NCBI GenBank assembly: GCA_029204225.1
Contig: CM055108.1
Span: forward strand, 13,637,955 to 13,701,954
Origin: Diphasiastrum complanatum
Lineage: Eukaryota > Streptophyta > Lycopodiopsida > Lycopodiales > Lycopodiaceae
DNA: 64,000 bases
Direction: 5' to 3'
Shown here in pieces: positions 1 to 12,600 of this stretch; position 1 is the stretch's first letter; each line of letters begins with the position of its first letter. The notes below the pieces were generated by a model, which made no database searches, had not been told where the DNA came from, and saw only the letters and a list, made by a program, of their open reading frames with translations. The translations under genes and the position numbers were made by a program.

Positions 1-1205
1 TGAAGAAAAGTCCATTTCAGATAGAAAAATCATCAATACCCTTTATATCCTCCCCCCAGACTAATCACCATGAACATCAGTCCCGCTTGACGCAACTGCT
101 AGAACCCTATTCCAGATTGGTCGAAAATGTGGATCTTTCTCATAAAGACCTCTCAGGGAGAGATAAAATTTTGTACTGATCTCAGTGAAGGAAAGTTTGT
201 TCACTTCACCAATTCGACTAAGTGCATCAGCCACCTAATTAGATGAGCCTTTAATATACCGCACTTCAAAGTCAAATTCTTGCATGAGCTCTGCCCATCT
301 GGCCTTACGACCTCGCAAATCATTTTGATTATAGAAATCCTTTAAAGGTTGATGATCCGTATTAACCATGAATTTATTAACGTATGGCTAATGCCTCCAT
401 GATTTCAATGCATGGATCATTGCAAAAAGCTCTTTTTCCTGAGTGGTGTACCTGACCTGCGCATCGGTTAGTTTCTTACTCTCAAAGGCAATGGGCTGGC
501 CCTCCTGTAAGAGAACAGCTCCAATAGCCGTATTACTCGCATTAGTGTTAATGACGAACGACAAATCTGAATCCGCTATTCTCAAAACTAGAGCTGAGGC
601 AATTAGAAGCTTGAGTTTGCGAAAACTCTCATCTAATTTTTCATTCCATCTGATGGGAGGACTTGGTCTACCTTTGCGGCTTTTCACTCCTTTCAACATA
701 CTGTTGAGAGGTGCAGCAATCTTCGAGTACTCCTCTACAAATCTATGGAAAAACACAGTGAAATCTAAGAACGACTTAAGTTCACGCACCATTTTAGAGA
801 CTGGCCATTCCACTATTGTCTTCACCTTTTCTTCGTCAATTTTGATCCTAAAGGAGGTAATCTTATGACCTAGGTAAAGAAGTTCCTCCTTAAAGAATTC
901 GCACTTTGATTCTTTCGTATAAAGCTTCTCTTGTCTTAAGATACATAAGACAGTACGGGGATGCTTAGCATGCTCTTTGAATGTTCTGTTATAGATTAGA
1001 ATATCGTCTAGAAACACTACTACAAACTTTCCCAAATATGGATGAAATAGATCGTTCATCATTTGCTAGAAAGTAGCCGGAGCATTCGTCAAACCAAAAG
1101 GCAAAACAAGAAACTCAAAACCTGGTCCTAAAACCAGTTTTAGATATATCTTTCGAATGTATCCTAATCTGATGGTATCTCGTATGTAGATTGATAGTGC
1201 ATTGA
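1..1205 (-). pseudogene. Ty3/gypsy pol remnant (reverse transcriptase to RNase H)
   Basis: Translation of the minus strand gives, in order, the end of the RT fingers/palm (a YHQIR-like block near 1180 and LPFGLTNAPATF just above 1069), the RT catalytic core FLDDIL (Y/FxDD class), and an RNase H domain with the TNAS / GAVLLQ / ALSR blocks. It then continues into the start of the integrase zinc-binding region at the window edge. Three in-frame TAG codons interrupt one frame (1066-1068, 385-387 and 235-237), and a frameshift with loss of a few residues lies near 1120. The copy is therefore dead. Gag, protease and both LTRs are not seen; the integrase side is cut by the window boundary. The domain order and FLDD motif make the Ty3/gypsy assignment firm; the lineage is not determined. 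Confidence 0.9.
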
Positions 1206-4200
1206 CACAGTTCAACTCCGAACCTTGTTGAAGCATTCAGATGATTAACTTACTTTACTATCATTGTGAAATCGAGTATTTTGTGAGAGACAGAATGAGA
1301 GGGGATGTAGATTCTCCGAGTCATTTTGCAGGGTATGCTTAACTGTCGAGTCATGAATGCAGATTACATGATGAGAATTCTGTGACTTAGTCAGGTTGTG
1401 TGTGTAGTTGACTGTTTGGTCACTCAAACCAACAATGGTCATGCATAGCTGTTGCATGGGAGAGAACTGGTACCAATAATCTATCAAAAATTGGTGAAAT
1501 CATTGTTTAATATTGGAAGAGTTGGCAAAAGGAGAAACAGAGGATAAGGCAAGCATGGAACCATCAGCAAGTAGCAAAGCCTGACGAGAATGAGGAGGGG
1601 AGCCTGGAGGAGGAGTGACAGAAGAAGTTGGTCGTTTGTTGCTAAGAGGACGAAGACGAGAGATGTTTGAAGCCATACAAAGCGGTCGTTGTGACCTCCT
1701 CACCAACGGTATTTTTTTTTTTCTTCTCATGGGTATGTATGGTTATCCTCTATTACAAAAGAACGTCCAAGACCAGCAAAGCCAATAATTCAACAAGGGA
1801 GTGTGGTAAGCCACATGGGCCCTGCCTACAATTTGCATAGGTTTTGTTGTATGCTATGCAACAAGGCTTCATCTTCATGATAACAAAATTTGAGATTTAT
1901 TTTTGTAAATAAGGTCAATATTGCATACAAAACACTAGACAAACCTCGAAAAATAAATAAAAATATAATAAACTTGAAAAGAAAACCTTCTGTCATATTG
2001 AAATTCATTTAGGGATGCACATTCACATTGATGACTAGCATTGTTTCTTGTAAGTACCAATGCCCAGTTAACAGTTCAACTATTGAAAAGTCTTGCATTT
2101 TGCTTTTAAATTTGTGTCAAACTTGTATTTTAACTCTTCAATTGTAGCATTGTGACCTTTATCCAAGGTTGATCAAAAGACGTTTAAGAGCGCTCACTAC
2201 TATGTAATTAATTATGTAGGACTTTCACCCATGACACTTTCACTCAACATGACTTAAAGGCTCTCACCATGTTACATTGTAATATTTATGATATGGATTT
2301 TTGCATGACACTTAATAGGTGTACCTGTCATATGGATGTGGGTAGTGATTTATGGAATTCTAAAAGCTTGTTGGAAAGGCATAAGGAGTTCAACCTTTGG
2401 AGCTCTTAAAATTCTATGTATGAAGGAAAGATTGTTTCTCCCATAAATTGGTTAACATAATTGCTTTCTTAGGAGGAATAATGTGGCTTAGGTTAAGACT
2501 CTAGGTCCCTTGATCATGGTATATATATATATTTCAAAATAACTATGAAAATGTTTGTGGATGCTAGCACTTTTGATTTTCATCTAAGCTACGATTTATA
2601 ATCAAATTTTAAATAATCTACTAGTTTAAAAATATGTCAACAATATCTTATTTGAAGGTGATGAAAATTTACCTTCTTTGATGGTTATTATAGAGGGCCT
2701 GCAAAACCACTACAATTTCAACCTCAAGCAACATGCGAGAGTAATAGATTTGGTGATTCATCTGGCCTTATTCTTAAATATAAGCTATTTAAAAATAGGC
2801 TACTAATATCGAAAATCAGTATGGTAGTAGGACTTATGAAATTTCATTGCATTTGTAAGATTATATTTTTTACTGTAGTTAGTAGGCTACGTTTATCTTG
2901 AGAAAGGTCTTCTTTTGCTGATTATTTCTGTTTTAAGTTCTAGTGCAAGATATACTCAAGCATGTAGAGAACTTAATGGAAAACAAGTGAAGATGTAGAT
3001 GTTTTCTTGCAAACTAAAAATTCAACACAATAGTTTATTGTTCATTCCTAAACCTAGTGGAATTCCAACATTAAACCTAGAAGGTGATGACAAAATGAGC
3101 CAACATGCCACATTCTTGGTGAATTCAAATTGAGGTGCCCTAATACCACCATTTTATAGCATGCACTTACAATTCGTTTGTTTATTGTCTCATTTAACTC
3201 AAAGCTGACAACAAAGTGCTCTCAAAGTTGTACAATTTCTGGAAGATACAAACTTGTTGGTGGAAAACTAGTCACACGTACGCACAACAACTTATATCTT
3301 GACATAACTATGTGCTTCTTCATAGCAATGCTAGGGAAAGCCAATTTAGAAGTTTTCACCTAACAAACCATCTGCTACATTTCCCTATAAGAGTATGTTG
3401 GATTCAACATTACAAAAAAGTACAATCAGCCTATTTGGTAGAACATCAATACAATAACACTAGTGCAAAATTAACAAGCAGAAAAGAATCATGAAAATGA
3501 AAGATTTCTTAGGAAAATTATTGCATGGCCTCCCTTTATAGGCAGTGCTTCAAATGTAGTAGAGCTAAGACAAGAATATTTTTATAAGATTGTGAATGAA
3601 GTACATAATAATGAACGCAACCTGAAGGTGCAAGAATAGGCAAAACCAACGTGAATGCTAGCAAAAAAAATAAAAAATAAAAAATAAAAAATTCTTACAT
3701 GCTTTGCTAAAGAGGTTGCATCTACTTTGCCAAGAGATTTAGACTAGCATTAAAGGTTGATTGTAGGCATAACACTTCCAAGGTTTATTGTTATCGGCTC
3801 AACATTGACTGGAAAGGATGGTTCAAATTCACAACAAGTATACATCTCTAGTATCAAGTTCAAACACCCCCTATCATCTAACGTGTGGGCCTAAATCCCT
3901 ACATTTACATTTTAAAACTATTTCAAAAAGGCCTAGAATTTTTGACAAGAGTAGAAATCAGATTTCTAAGTTCCATTCTAGTTACCATTGCCCGATGATT
4001 AGGAAAAACTTTTCCTACAGTGTTTCAACCTGTGATTCTTACCTTTCATGTGTCACACCCTAAGGCACTTTCCCTACTACTAGGAACTAGATATAAGCAT
4101 AGTTATACAAAAATACATTCCCCTACTACATTTCCCGATTGAGGATATGGGAAACGTATCCCCATAACAAAAGACATATCATTTCTTCAAAGCCAAGTTT

Positions 4201-6960
4201 GACCATTTTTAGCAATTTCTAGGAGTCTTGTTGATTTCATTTCAACAATTTCTATACCCTAATATGTAAATCACTTTTCCCCTTCATATCTCCCTCTCTT
4301 CCACATACACTATTGTAACCCCACACTAGTTTGCTTATGTGATGACATGAGCTTCCCCCATTCCCAATATCCTGCTTCTCGAGTATCAATTCCTCTTCCC
4401 CATTCCCCAGGTGGTCCTCACTTCCTGGGTGGAAAATGTTTCCCAAAACGATGAGTATAACTCAGAAAGAACACTTGAAACTTTTCTATGATTTCCAATT
4501 ACCTACAAGAGTATTGGAGAATGATTGGATGAGAAAGAATAGCCTACTTGATCATTAACTCCATCTCTAGTAGCCATTCCGTAGCTTTACCTACTAATCA
4601 AGCATCAGTTGAAAGTAACAAAAACATGCTACAGCCAATCAATGACATCACGTCATGAAAGTTCTCATCAGAGTACAATTGAGCCACCAAGCTGACACTG
4701 GGTGATTTCATACTGTGTGCATGGTATGCCTACCTTTGAAGTCATTCACTACAACCTCACCTGTTTGGAAGCAATAGTCCACACTTGACATTCCATCTTC
4801 TGGATCTTTTTTAACAATCATACCTAAGCTGCATTAATTATCTACTTTGTGAACGTTGAACCTCGGCTCCTAAATTAACAGCTTGTAGAATAGCAATTAC
4901 GGCTTTCCAGTAGCTGGCCTGCAGCATAAAAAGGCACATACACTTGTCCTTAGTAGCAGACGATTTACACCGAGCGCCAGTGATCTTATCCTTGTCATTT
5001 AGAAACAACAAGAGCGATGCTACTTTTCTCCTTACATTCATGCCAAAAAGTCTTTGCCATTCGTTTTCTCAAATAATAGAATTCTCTAAGAGGTTGCATC
5101 ATAATTGCGTGCCAAACAACAAACAACAAACTAACAGTAGCATAACTTTTCATCATGATGTTAGAATGAGAGTTTAAAATAATCGTAAGTCATAAATAAA
5201 CCTCACAAACTTTGTTTTCTTTCCAAAACGCATTAAATTGGTATTTGAATTACTGATGACTATGTGCTCTGAATCTGCTCTGAATGTGAGCAAAGGAGGC
5301 TGCAATGATGGCCAGGGGATAAGCCTCTCTAGATCTACTCGGAACATTTCCAAATGAGTAATTTGCATTCAAAGATGGTCGAAGGACCGGCCTTTCCACC
5401 ACGGTGCCCCGATGCTCTTGAATATTTGAGTCTGCTCTGAATGCCAGCATATTTGGATCTGAGCACACTTGAATCTGCTCTAGATGTACTCACAAACAGC
5501 ACCCCTCTGATCAACATAATCCAAACGTCTTATATCAAGCTTACAGAATGTAAACGAGCTCCCAGCTGGTTTTGAACAATGTCCATACCGACTTCCACTT
5601 CATGTTCCAAAAAACCCGGGGCTCAAGTAGGCAACTGCATGAGACCGCATCTTTCGCTTAAATTTTCACAAACACATCCCATAAAATAAAAGAAAAAAGG
5701 GTTGAAGGAAGGATGATACAAAGCCAACTGAGAGAGAGTATGTTCCTATGAATTTTGAAACTTGCATAAAAGACTAGCAATGCCTGAAAGTACACTTCTA
5801 TGATTCAAAACAATTATTCAGTTGTGCATCGAGTATTGAGCTTATTCAAACTTGATATCGTGTGCTGTGCTTACAGGCCAAGAACGGAAATCAGAGACAG
5901 AATATTGAAGCGTGGTATTTTCACCTTGAGCAGAGAGCTGGCAGAAAATATTACAGTTGTGGATGGATGGTTTAGTTGAGTGCGAAAATGGCCGTGGAAT
6001 AGAAAAGCGAAGGAAACACATTGAAAATGAATGGAACTTGCAAAAAGTGTTTCAGAAGTTGCCAATTTTTGGCTAACATAAACGAATACAAGCGATTTGG
6101 ACTTTGGAGAACGCTGGCCTATCGCAGATTCACATGCTATCGTTAGGTGGCAATCCAGAATGAGCGCATGCAACAAGCTGGTGTGTGGCAAACGCTTAGC
6201 CAAGATAGATTCCAAAAGAGCTGTCATTTGCGTTTCAACGAAATAATTTGAATCTCTCTTTGAGAAGAATTCTAGCTTACCACTGCAACAAACACGATCC
6301 ATTTTCCAATCTCGCCCCTGCATGACTAACATCAGCATAGAAATACAGTTATTAGCATGGGTACTTCCAGCACTTGCATGTTTTTCTTTCAAACTATAAA
6401 TCCTTTCTGGGTATGAAACCACAAAAGAACAATACAAAACACCTGATCGTGATCGTCAGAGCATGAAGAGACTAAATCCCTCAAAAACACCGAACACGTC
6501 CGTCTCACCCATATACTCTTGCATGCACCGTAAGCGAGCTCAACTCGCTCCGAATGGCAAGAAATGTGGAAGAAGGGAGTCCAATCTAAATAGCATGTGT
6601 CCATGCTAGAAGCCACGAACACAACACACGCAATATGCAAAGACAACACATGCAAAATTATCCCTCAAAAAACATTTTAAACATTCTGCCTAAAACTATA
6701 CAAATGTATTAAAAAAGTCTTCTTGAAATACGTGGCATTTTTATAAATTAGATTGCAGGTATTCTAGTGCTTTTCCTTGGTCACTATTACCTTAATCTTA
6801 CAAAAAGGGTGTTGGGGAATGATGTGTATTGCAAGCAGGATGTCCATGGCAAGTCCCATTTGCCTTCATTTCATTTCACTTGCACTCCGAGGCTGCAAGC
6901 TTCTCAGTTTGGGGCTTTAGTTCCTTGTCTCATTGGGAATTGAAACTCGGTGAGGAGATC
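1206..6960. other. Intergenic stretch without recognisable gene
   Basis: Only short AT-rich open frames on both strands are present and none shows a domain I recognise. Small structures seen: a short (TA) run near 2519-2531, an A-rich AAAAAAT-type repeat at about 3661-3691, and a cluster of degenerate copies of a 12-mer like CTGCTCTGAATG between 5268 and 5490. No LTR, TIR pair or RNA gene was recognised. Confidence 0.5.
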
Positions 6961-7109
6961 CACGAATGTTGTTCTGAAAGTCGAGAGTGACGGATTAGGC
7001 GGAGTTTTGGCTGATCAGGAGGATACTATTGAAATTGAACGTGGAGGAGAAGGCAGCCAATTGGAGATTGAAAAGCAGAAGTTGCAGGCAAGGGACCTGG
7101 AAGCTTTAG

Positions 7110-8086
7110 ACTCCAAATCCGGAGTCTGAGACCGTGTGGGAAAGTGAAGTCTTGATTGAAGATGTGAAGCTGCTGGCAAGATTCAGGAGTCAGTATAACT
7201 TGGTGCAGGTCCTGGAGCTCTCAAGAGGAGCAGATCATCCGTTAGCAGGAGCAAGGGTCCTGCTTTTGGATAGACCAGGAAACATTCAAAGTGTGTATGA
7301 TCCCTATAAAATTCTAACTAATGCATATTATGATGTATTGGCTTCGTTGCCTCCCATTCTTCCCCAAGGCCCATTGCACACCTTCTTTGTCATTTTTGGC
7401 CTGGAATTAAGATTCATGGATGGGAATTGGATCCTGCTGTGATTACTGTTGGGAGAAAATTCTTTTGTTTGTCGGAATTGGAGAAAGAAGTTAGAGTAGA
7501 TATGGATGGATCCAGATTGGGCTTTGAATATGAAGGTTCGTCACTTGAGAAAGTATATGCTTCAGCTCGTCCAAACGCGGAGACCAGCTCAAATGACTAC
7601 CTCTGGAAAGCTCCCTTCATGGGCATTCATGCAGTAGAGGAAGAAAGGCATGAACTCCCTGTCCTTCAAAAGGGCAAGCTGACTGTCCACATAGGAGATG
7701 CTTTAGGTCCAGAGGCCATGGTGGATGGTGGATTTGCAGGCATCATTGTCGACCTTTTCTCGAAAGGAGCAGTTCTTCCATCTCTTCAGCAGACAGAGAC
7801 ATGGGAGAGGATGAAGCAGAGGCTGAGACCTGGTGGCCGAATTATGGTGAATTGTGGGGGATCATGTGTGGAATCTGAAAGCAAAAAGGATGGCGGGATC
7901 ACAATGGAGGAGACTATAGCTACATTGGCAAGGGTATTTCCTGGGCAGCTCTCTAAAAGGGTTATTCGATTCAATGGAGACAATTGCATAGCCTTAACAG
8001 GCCCTATTCCTGATTTGAGAGCGTGGATGAGAAGCCTCCAAAAGCCATTGTTACGTGGAGTTTTTGATTGGGAAACAGTTGAATGA
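7110..8086 (+). pseudogene. Spermidine-synthase-like (SAM methyltransferase superfamily) gene, frame-broken
   Basis: Two overlapping frames carry one protein. The first (about 7110-7405) has the plant family block VLELSRGADHPLAGARVLLL followed by a LTNAYYDVLASLPP block. The second (about 7412-8086, ending TGA) has IHGWELDPAV (the acidic SAM/dcSAM-binding loop), HIGDAL, GIIVDLFSKGAVLPSLQ, GRIMVNCGG and a C-terminal LTGPIPDL block. This order matches the plant spermidine synthase-related proteins of the SAM-dependent methyltransferase superfamily. Between the frames, where family members carry a GxGxG nucleotide-binding motif, the sequence is shortened and that motif is missing. The upstream coding-like frame also ends in TGA at 7127-7129, and the upstream end of this frame is closed by TAG at 7107-7109 without a clear ATG. 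The absence of introns fits a retrocopy, but no poly-A tail is visible. A gene with a cryptic intron or an assembly error around 7390-7412 is the alternative. Confidence 0.65.
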
Positions 8087-9211
8087 TATTCTCTGAAAGA
8101 CAGATCTCTCTAGAATGAGAGTTCAGGGTTCAGAAAAGACCTTGCTTTATATGCTGTAATTTCACCATTCTTCCAAGGAAGTGGGCTATCAAGATGTAAA
8201 TAGCCACATGGGTCAGTTAGCTTGACTGGATCTGGTGTCAATCTTCCCTGCATAATTTCTGTTTATTTTGGACATAGGAAACTTAAAATATCAATCAATA
8301 GCAATAGAACATACCGTTCTAGTCCCTGAAGCATTAAATTGTATGTAGTGGTTACATAAAGAATGGTTTTAATGCTAATCCAATTCCAATAGTATCTCAA
8401 GGACTCAAGTATTTACCTCTCTTATAGGGAGATCAATTACATGCCATATCCTGCATTCATGTGCCTAGTGTAAAGTATGATCTATTTCGAATGTTGCTTG
8501 TGGTGTTCACAAGCAATTTTTTTGAGGTATATGTCATGTTATCATCATCGCCATTATGATGTAATGATTGTAAAGAGTCTCGTTGAAGAGAAATGGAAAT
8601 TCTAGCTGTTCTTGTGTAGGGTGTAGATGAATGCAAAAGTTTGAAATAGCTGCTTCAATCTGGATAGATATTTGTATATAATCAGTTGGACAATTTTTTG
8701 ATGATCCAAAAGGATAGGTTTTCCTCCTTATATCTTGACTTAACTAGAGCCCTAAAAGCCCATCTCCAATTATGCTTAATGGCAACCTTCCCCCTCCCTT
8801 TCTCTCTTTGTTGTACAACTATTGGGATTTGGGATGGCCCTACCACCTGCTTGCCTTTTCTTTTGCTATTTGAGAGCCATGGTCATTCACTCTTTATAAT
8901 GCTTGTGTCTCCACGCTTTAAACCCTTGGTCACTAGCTTGATTCCTACCATGCACCAACTATATGATGATTATTGTACCCCTTTTTTCCAACAAGGGAAT
9001 TGTTTTACAATGTTTCTTTCCATAATCGACAAATTGTGCGCCTATTTTTCTTCTTTCATGAATCTTAAGAAGTCTCGAATCCTTTTGAGTTGTCACGTTG
9101 ATGAGCCTAGTTGGACTATTATCATGCCTCGTGGTATTTCAAGCAAATTGTTAGGTGTTATTTTCAGTGTTTAACACAGTCTCAATCAAGCATCATAAGG
9201 GCTGATCAAAT
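8087..9211. other. 3' flank, nothing recognised
   Basis: The sequence is AT-rich with no recognisable coding domain. An open frame at 8686-9174 on the plus strand codes for 162 residues, but it is rich in Leu/Phe/Ser and has no motif I know; I regard it as chance. Confidence 0.4.
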
Positions 9212-10129
9212 ATGTTAATTGAAAATGTTCTAAAATACATCATTCGATTCTATAAACTAGACGAACATCAAGTAAATGGAAAGATTATTATTGTAATGAA
9301 ATTAGATGAATCCGAAATCATCAAAGGTCAAAAATTGGAACGAGTGAGTGTTTTGCTGAACAAAATTTCAGATATTGATGACCAAACGTTTAGTGTTCAA
9401 TTGAAAAATTATGTATGGTGGTTGGCTGCATTCCAGGTATACTTTTCAATTTTCAATTTTCTTTTTAAGTATCGTTATCAACATTGAATACATTGCCTTG
9501 TTTTATTAACATGTTATGCATTACTTGCTTCTCTACAGGTCTTGAAAGAGGACAATAAAATACTTTCATGATATTTTCAAGGAACAACTTATGGCGAGAT
9601 TATAAAGAGACATTTGGAGGGTAAAAAACTTACTGTCGAAAACCATGGAAGTTTTCAAATTCAATGGCACCTTGCAGCCGACTTGAAAACATTGAAATGT
9701 ATGTATAATGTCTCTCATGGGGCAACATCAAAGCATCCATGTCTTTATTGCATGAAGGATTGCTACAATATGAATTTGGGACGACCAAAAACATGAGAAG
9801 TAGAGGATCCAAATATGAAATGCGTGCTGCCAATTCCATTAAAATATGTTCACATATGCACATTGCATGCTGAGGTTCGTATTATTGAAAAACTTATTTC
9901 TCTGTATATTCTCCTTACATGGAATTAAAAAACGGAGTCTGTGGCTAACACAACTATTAAGAGGTTGGAAGAAGTTTTTTCAAAGGCAGGGCTACATAAC
10001 GGGAATGTTGTCTCCAGAAAAAAAATGTTCCTAATAAGCCATCGATTGGAGGTGCTAAAGCAAGAAGATTCTTATCCAATCACAAATGCAAAGAATCTAG
10101 TGTCACGAATTTGGAAAGAAACTGCTTAA
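9212..10129 (+). pseudogene. Decayed, transposase-like gene of unidentified family
   Basis: One frame (from 9539 to 10129) reads almost continuously across the stops TGA at 9794-9796 and TAA near 9928. An upstream exon at 9212-9435 is joined to it by a plausible intron (9436-9538, GT...CTACAG). Conserved-looking blocks are WHLAADLKTLKCMY, then SHGATSKHPCLYC (a CxxC pair that could bind zinc), then HICTLHAEVRIIEKL. An alternating H/D/C pattern in a block of this kind is typical of DDE-type transposases or nucleases of mobile elements, but I cannot name the family. It is disrupted by at least two stops. No TIR or TSD was found around it. What I see is the block structure and the decay; the transposase role is inference. 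Confidence 0.5.
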
Positions 10130-10904
10130 GCCACATGAGCACTGGAAGTAAGTAATCGAGTGGAAAAGGGACACCATGTAAAACAACTTAAACAAACTCA
10201 TAGGTGATATCAGGAAAGAAAACATATTATTAGAAGATATGAGGACTTTGCAAAATCATTGCATCACATTTGTAAAATCTGTGCATGATTGTTGGGAAAA
10301 AGACAACATTACAAATTACATGGTACTGATCTATTTCATTATATGGTATTTATCTCATTCATGATTATATATTTTTTCTACTAATGTTACTTATTTTAAC
10401 TCTTGTTTACAACACATCTTTTTTCATCATGCAACTTATTTTGCAAAGGAATATGAGAGCTTAAGTATCTAGTCATCACAAGGCATGGAAAACATACATT
10501 AGCAAGCAAGAGACACATTTCATAGAGCTACAAATCATGTTGGGCATAATTCAAAAAATAAATATTTAGTACAACTATTTCAGTGGTTTTACAGACGATC
10601 ACAATTTAACTATCAAGCTAAGAACTTGCCAAACATTCAAATTCATCAGAAAAGAGAGACCCTTTTGATACATTGGAAAACATGTATGTATATATCTATA
10701 TATATATAAATATATTTTAAAGAGAGAGTGTAAAGGTTGCCGTAACCCTGTGCCACCAAAAATGTCACACTCTACCCGCAAAAAATGTCACGCATTTACA
10801 AAGGCAAAAGCTAAAATGTCATGCTAATTTTTTTTTTTACACACACACACAATTACATTTCAAATTTTATATCCCCCGCGCGCGTGCTCTGCTGATCCAT
10901 GGTC

Positions 10905-10906
<2 letters not shown>
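10130..10906. other. AT-rich stretch, nothing recognised
   Basis: This may include the eroded 3' end of the preceding gene. Three short copies of an AAAATGTCAC motif lie between about 10760 and 10825. No coding domain was seen. Confidence 0.4.

Positions 10907-10979
<73 letters not shown>
10907..10979. repeat. (GA)n microsatellite
   Basis: Uninterrupted GA dinucleotide run of 73 bp. Confidence 0.98.
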
Positions 10980-10981
<2 letters not shown>

Positions 10982-11300
10982 TGTAAGTGTGTGAGTAGAT
11001 TATTTGAAACAGAGAAAGACAGCAGATCTGCAGGATGCACTTTGTGTTGATTCATGGTCTTGGACATGGCTCTTCTACAAAAATCAGGCCACCGAGCCGC
11101 AACTGTGGATTTGACCAGTGAATATGATCAACCCCTTTTGGAATTGCTGGAATCCCTAGACAACACAGAGAAGGTCACAAAGTGGATAATCCACTGAAAT
11201 GATATGATTGATTTTATTTTTCAGCTCTTTGGCAAAACAAATTATCATGTTGTGTTGGTTTTGGTTTTTAAGTTATTCTGATGGGCCACAACGCAGGAGG

Positions 11301-11301
<1 letters not shown>

Positions 11302-11343
<42 letters not shown>
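11302..11343. repeat. (TA)n microsatellite
   Basis: Uninterrupted TA run of 42 bp. Confidence 0.98.
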
Positions 11344-11345
<2 letters not shown>

Positions 11346-11601
11346 TAATCTATTTTAATTTTAATTCTCATCATTTTCAAGTTTGAAATGCATGGCATTG
11401 TCATGAAGGAACAATCTTCTTTCATATGGATCTAAAAACTGTTTTTTTTTCTTTTGCTCATGTCTATATATCTAGAATAAAGGGCCATTAACAGAGTCTC
11501 AATTAATTTTGGACTTTCTCAAAATCCATTTTAAAAAATAGACAAGAGAATTTCAAGATAAAATACTTAAAACTTTGACAATGTTTGATACTTGTTTTAC
11601 G

Positions 11602-11678
<77 letters not shown>
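11602..11678. repeat. Compound (AT)n(TG)n microsatellite
   Basis: An AT run (11602-11626) passes directly into 26 TG units (11627-11678). It borders the C-terminal end of the minus-strand transposase remnant. Confidence 0.98.
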
Positions 11679-11679
<1 letters not shown>

Positions 11680-11682
11680 CTC

Positions 11683-12587
11683 TAGCACATAGATTCCTTG
11701 ACAATGTTTTGAAGCACTGGTAAAAAAAAAATGCTTTCTTGCTTCTCAATGTCTTACAAAAGCAACTAAACATTTGATCAATTTGATCTTCGATGTGGCC
11801 CACCAACAAAAATCTTATTTTTATTTTTTTTATATTTTTTGTCTCTACTAGCATGGACAAGTATGCCAAGACAGTTTGGTTTTTTATTTTTCCTAGCAAT
11901 GTTGTCTAACTGCAAATAAAGTATTTCCAGAAAATTTTCACCAAATTCTCAGATTATCTTGTGTACAATGGTGATCGTCAAATTTGGATCATTTCGAACA
12001 TTGAGAAAATTAAAAAAGACCTTGGACTTCAAAGTGCCATTAAACACAAGTGCTCCAACAAGATGAACATGAATAAAATCTGTCTTGTGGGCACTTTGAC
12101 AAAATGGGACAACATTGTTTTCCTCTGATCCATGCCATCAGTAACCAGGCCCAGATATTTTTTGTCTTTCAACTGTTTGTTGATCTCTGTGCACTTGCAG
12201 GGCTTTTGCAGCATCCAATGAAAATACAATGAAAATATTTAATAGAATAAAAATATCATAATGTTATTGAAATATATTGTAACTTCATTTCAAAACAAAA
12301 AGTATTAAAATCAATGACAACCCTGATTAATTTTTATCTTTCTCATAATTGGTCTTTGCAAGTTGTTTTGCAGATTTTAACAACCCACAAGTGAAGCATA
12401 CTGTCATTCGTGATTTTCTGGAAATCTTTACCGGTCCAAAATCTCTTTTCCAAGTTGTAAGAAAATATGAGTAACTCAAATAAGGACCATTTTTTGTTTT
12501 GGCCAAATCTTTGTACATAAAAAATATTTCTAATTTTGTAAAATTATCTGGTAAGTGAGTTTTCGCACAACCGACTGATTTTCGACA
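11683..12587 (-). pseudogene. Second decayed transposase-like gene, unidentified family
   Basis: Reading the minus strand from 12587, a block HLPDNFTKLEIF...SYSYFLTTWKRDF leads into SRKSRMTVCFTCGLLKSA. Then follow VTDGMDQRKT (about 12150), QLDN (about 11910) and, after a frameshift, KIKNQTVLAYLSMLVE with FLLVGHIEDQIDQMFS. The order of an acidic DGMDQ block, an LDN block and a VGHxxDxID block resembles the RNase-H-fold core of large uncharacterised transposon proteins known from algae, oomycetes and invertebrates. That comparison is from memory and should be tested. Several stops and at least two frameshifts are present. It lies tail to tail with the unrelated plus-strand remnant at 9.2-10.1 kb. 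Confidence 0.5.
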
Positions 12588-12600
12588 TGGTATCAGAGCG
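12588..12600 (+). promoter_or_regulatory. Primer-binding-site-like motif (initiator Met tRNA type)
   Basis: The sequence TGGTATCAGAGCG directly follows a CA dinucleotide, as at the end of a plant 5' LTR. No matching LTR start or gag follows, so this may be an orphan remnant or chance. Confidence 0.35.

Noticed and set aside
1500-1730. Pro/Ser-rich minus-strand open frame
   Set aside because: Low complexity and no family resemblance.
5268-5490. Clustered CTGCTCTGAATG-like words as a regulatory array
   Set aside because: Spacing irregular and copies degenerate; could not be separated from chance or an eroded repeat.
8686-9174. 162-codon plus-strand open frame
   Set aside because: No domain, no codon or motif support, and no neighbouring context; judged chance.
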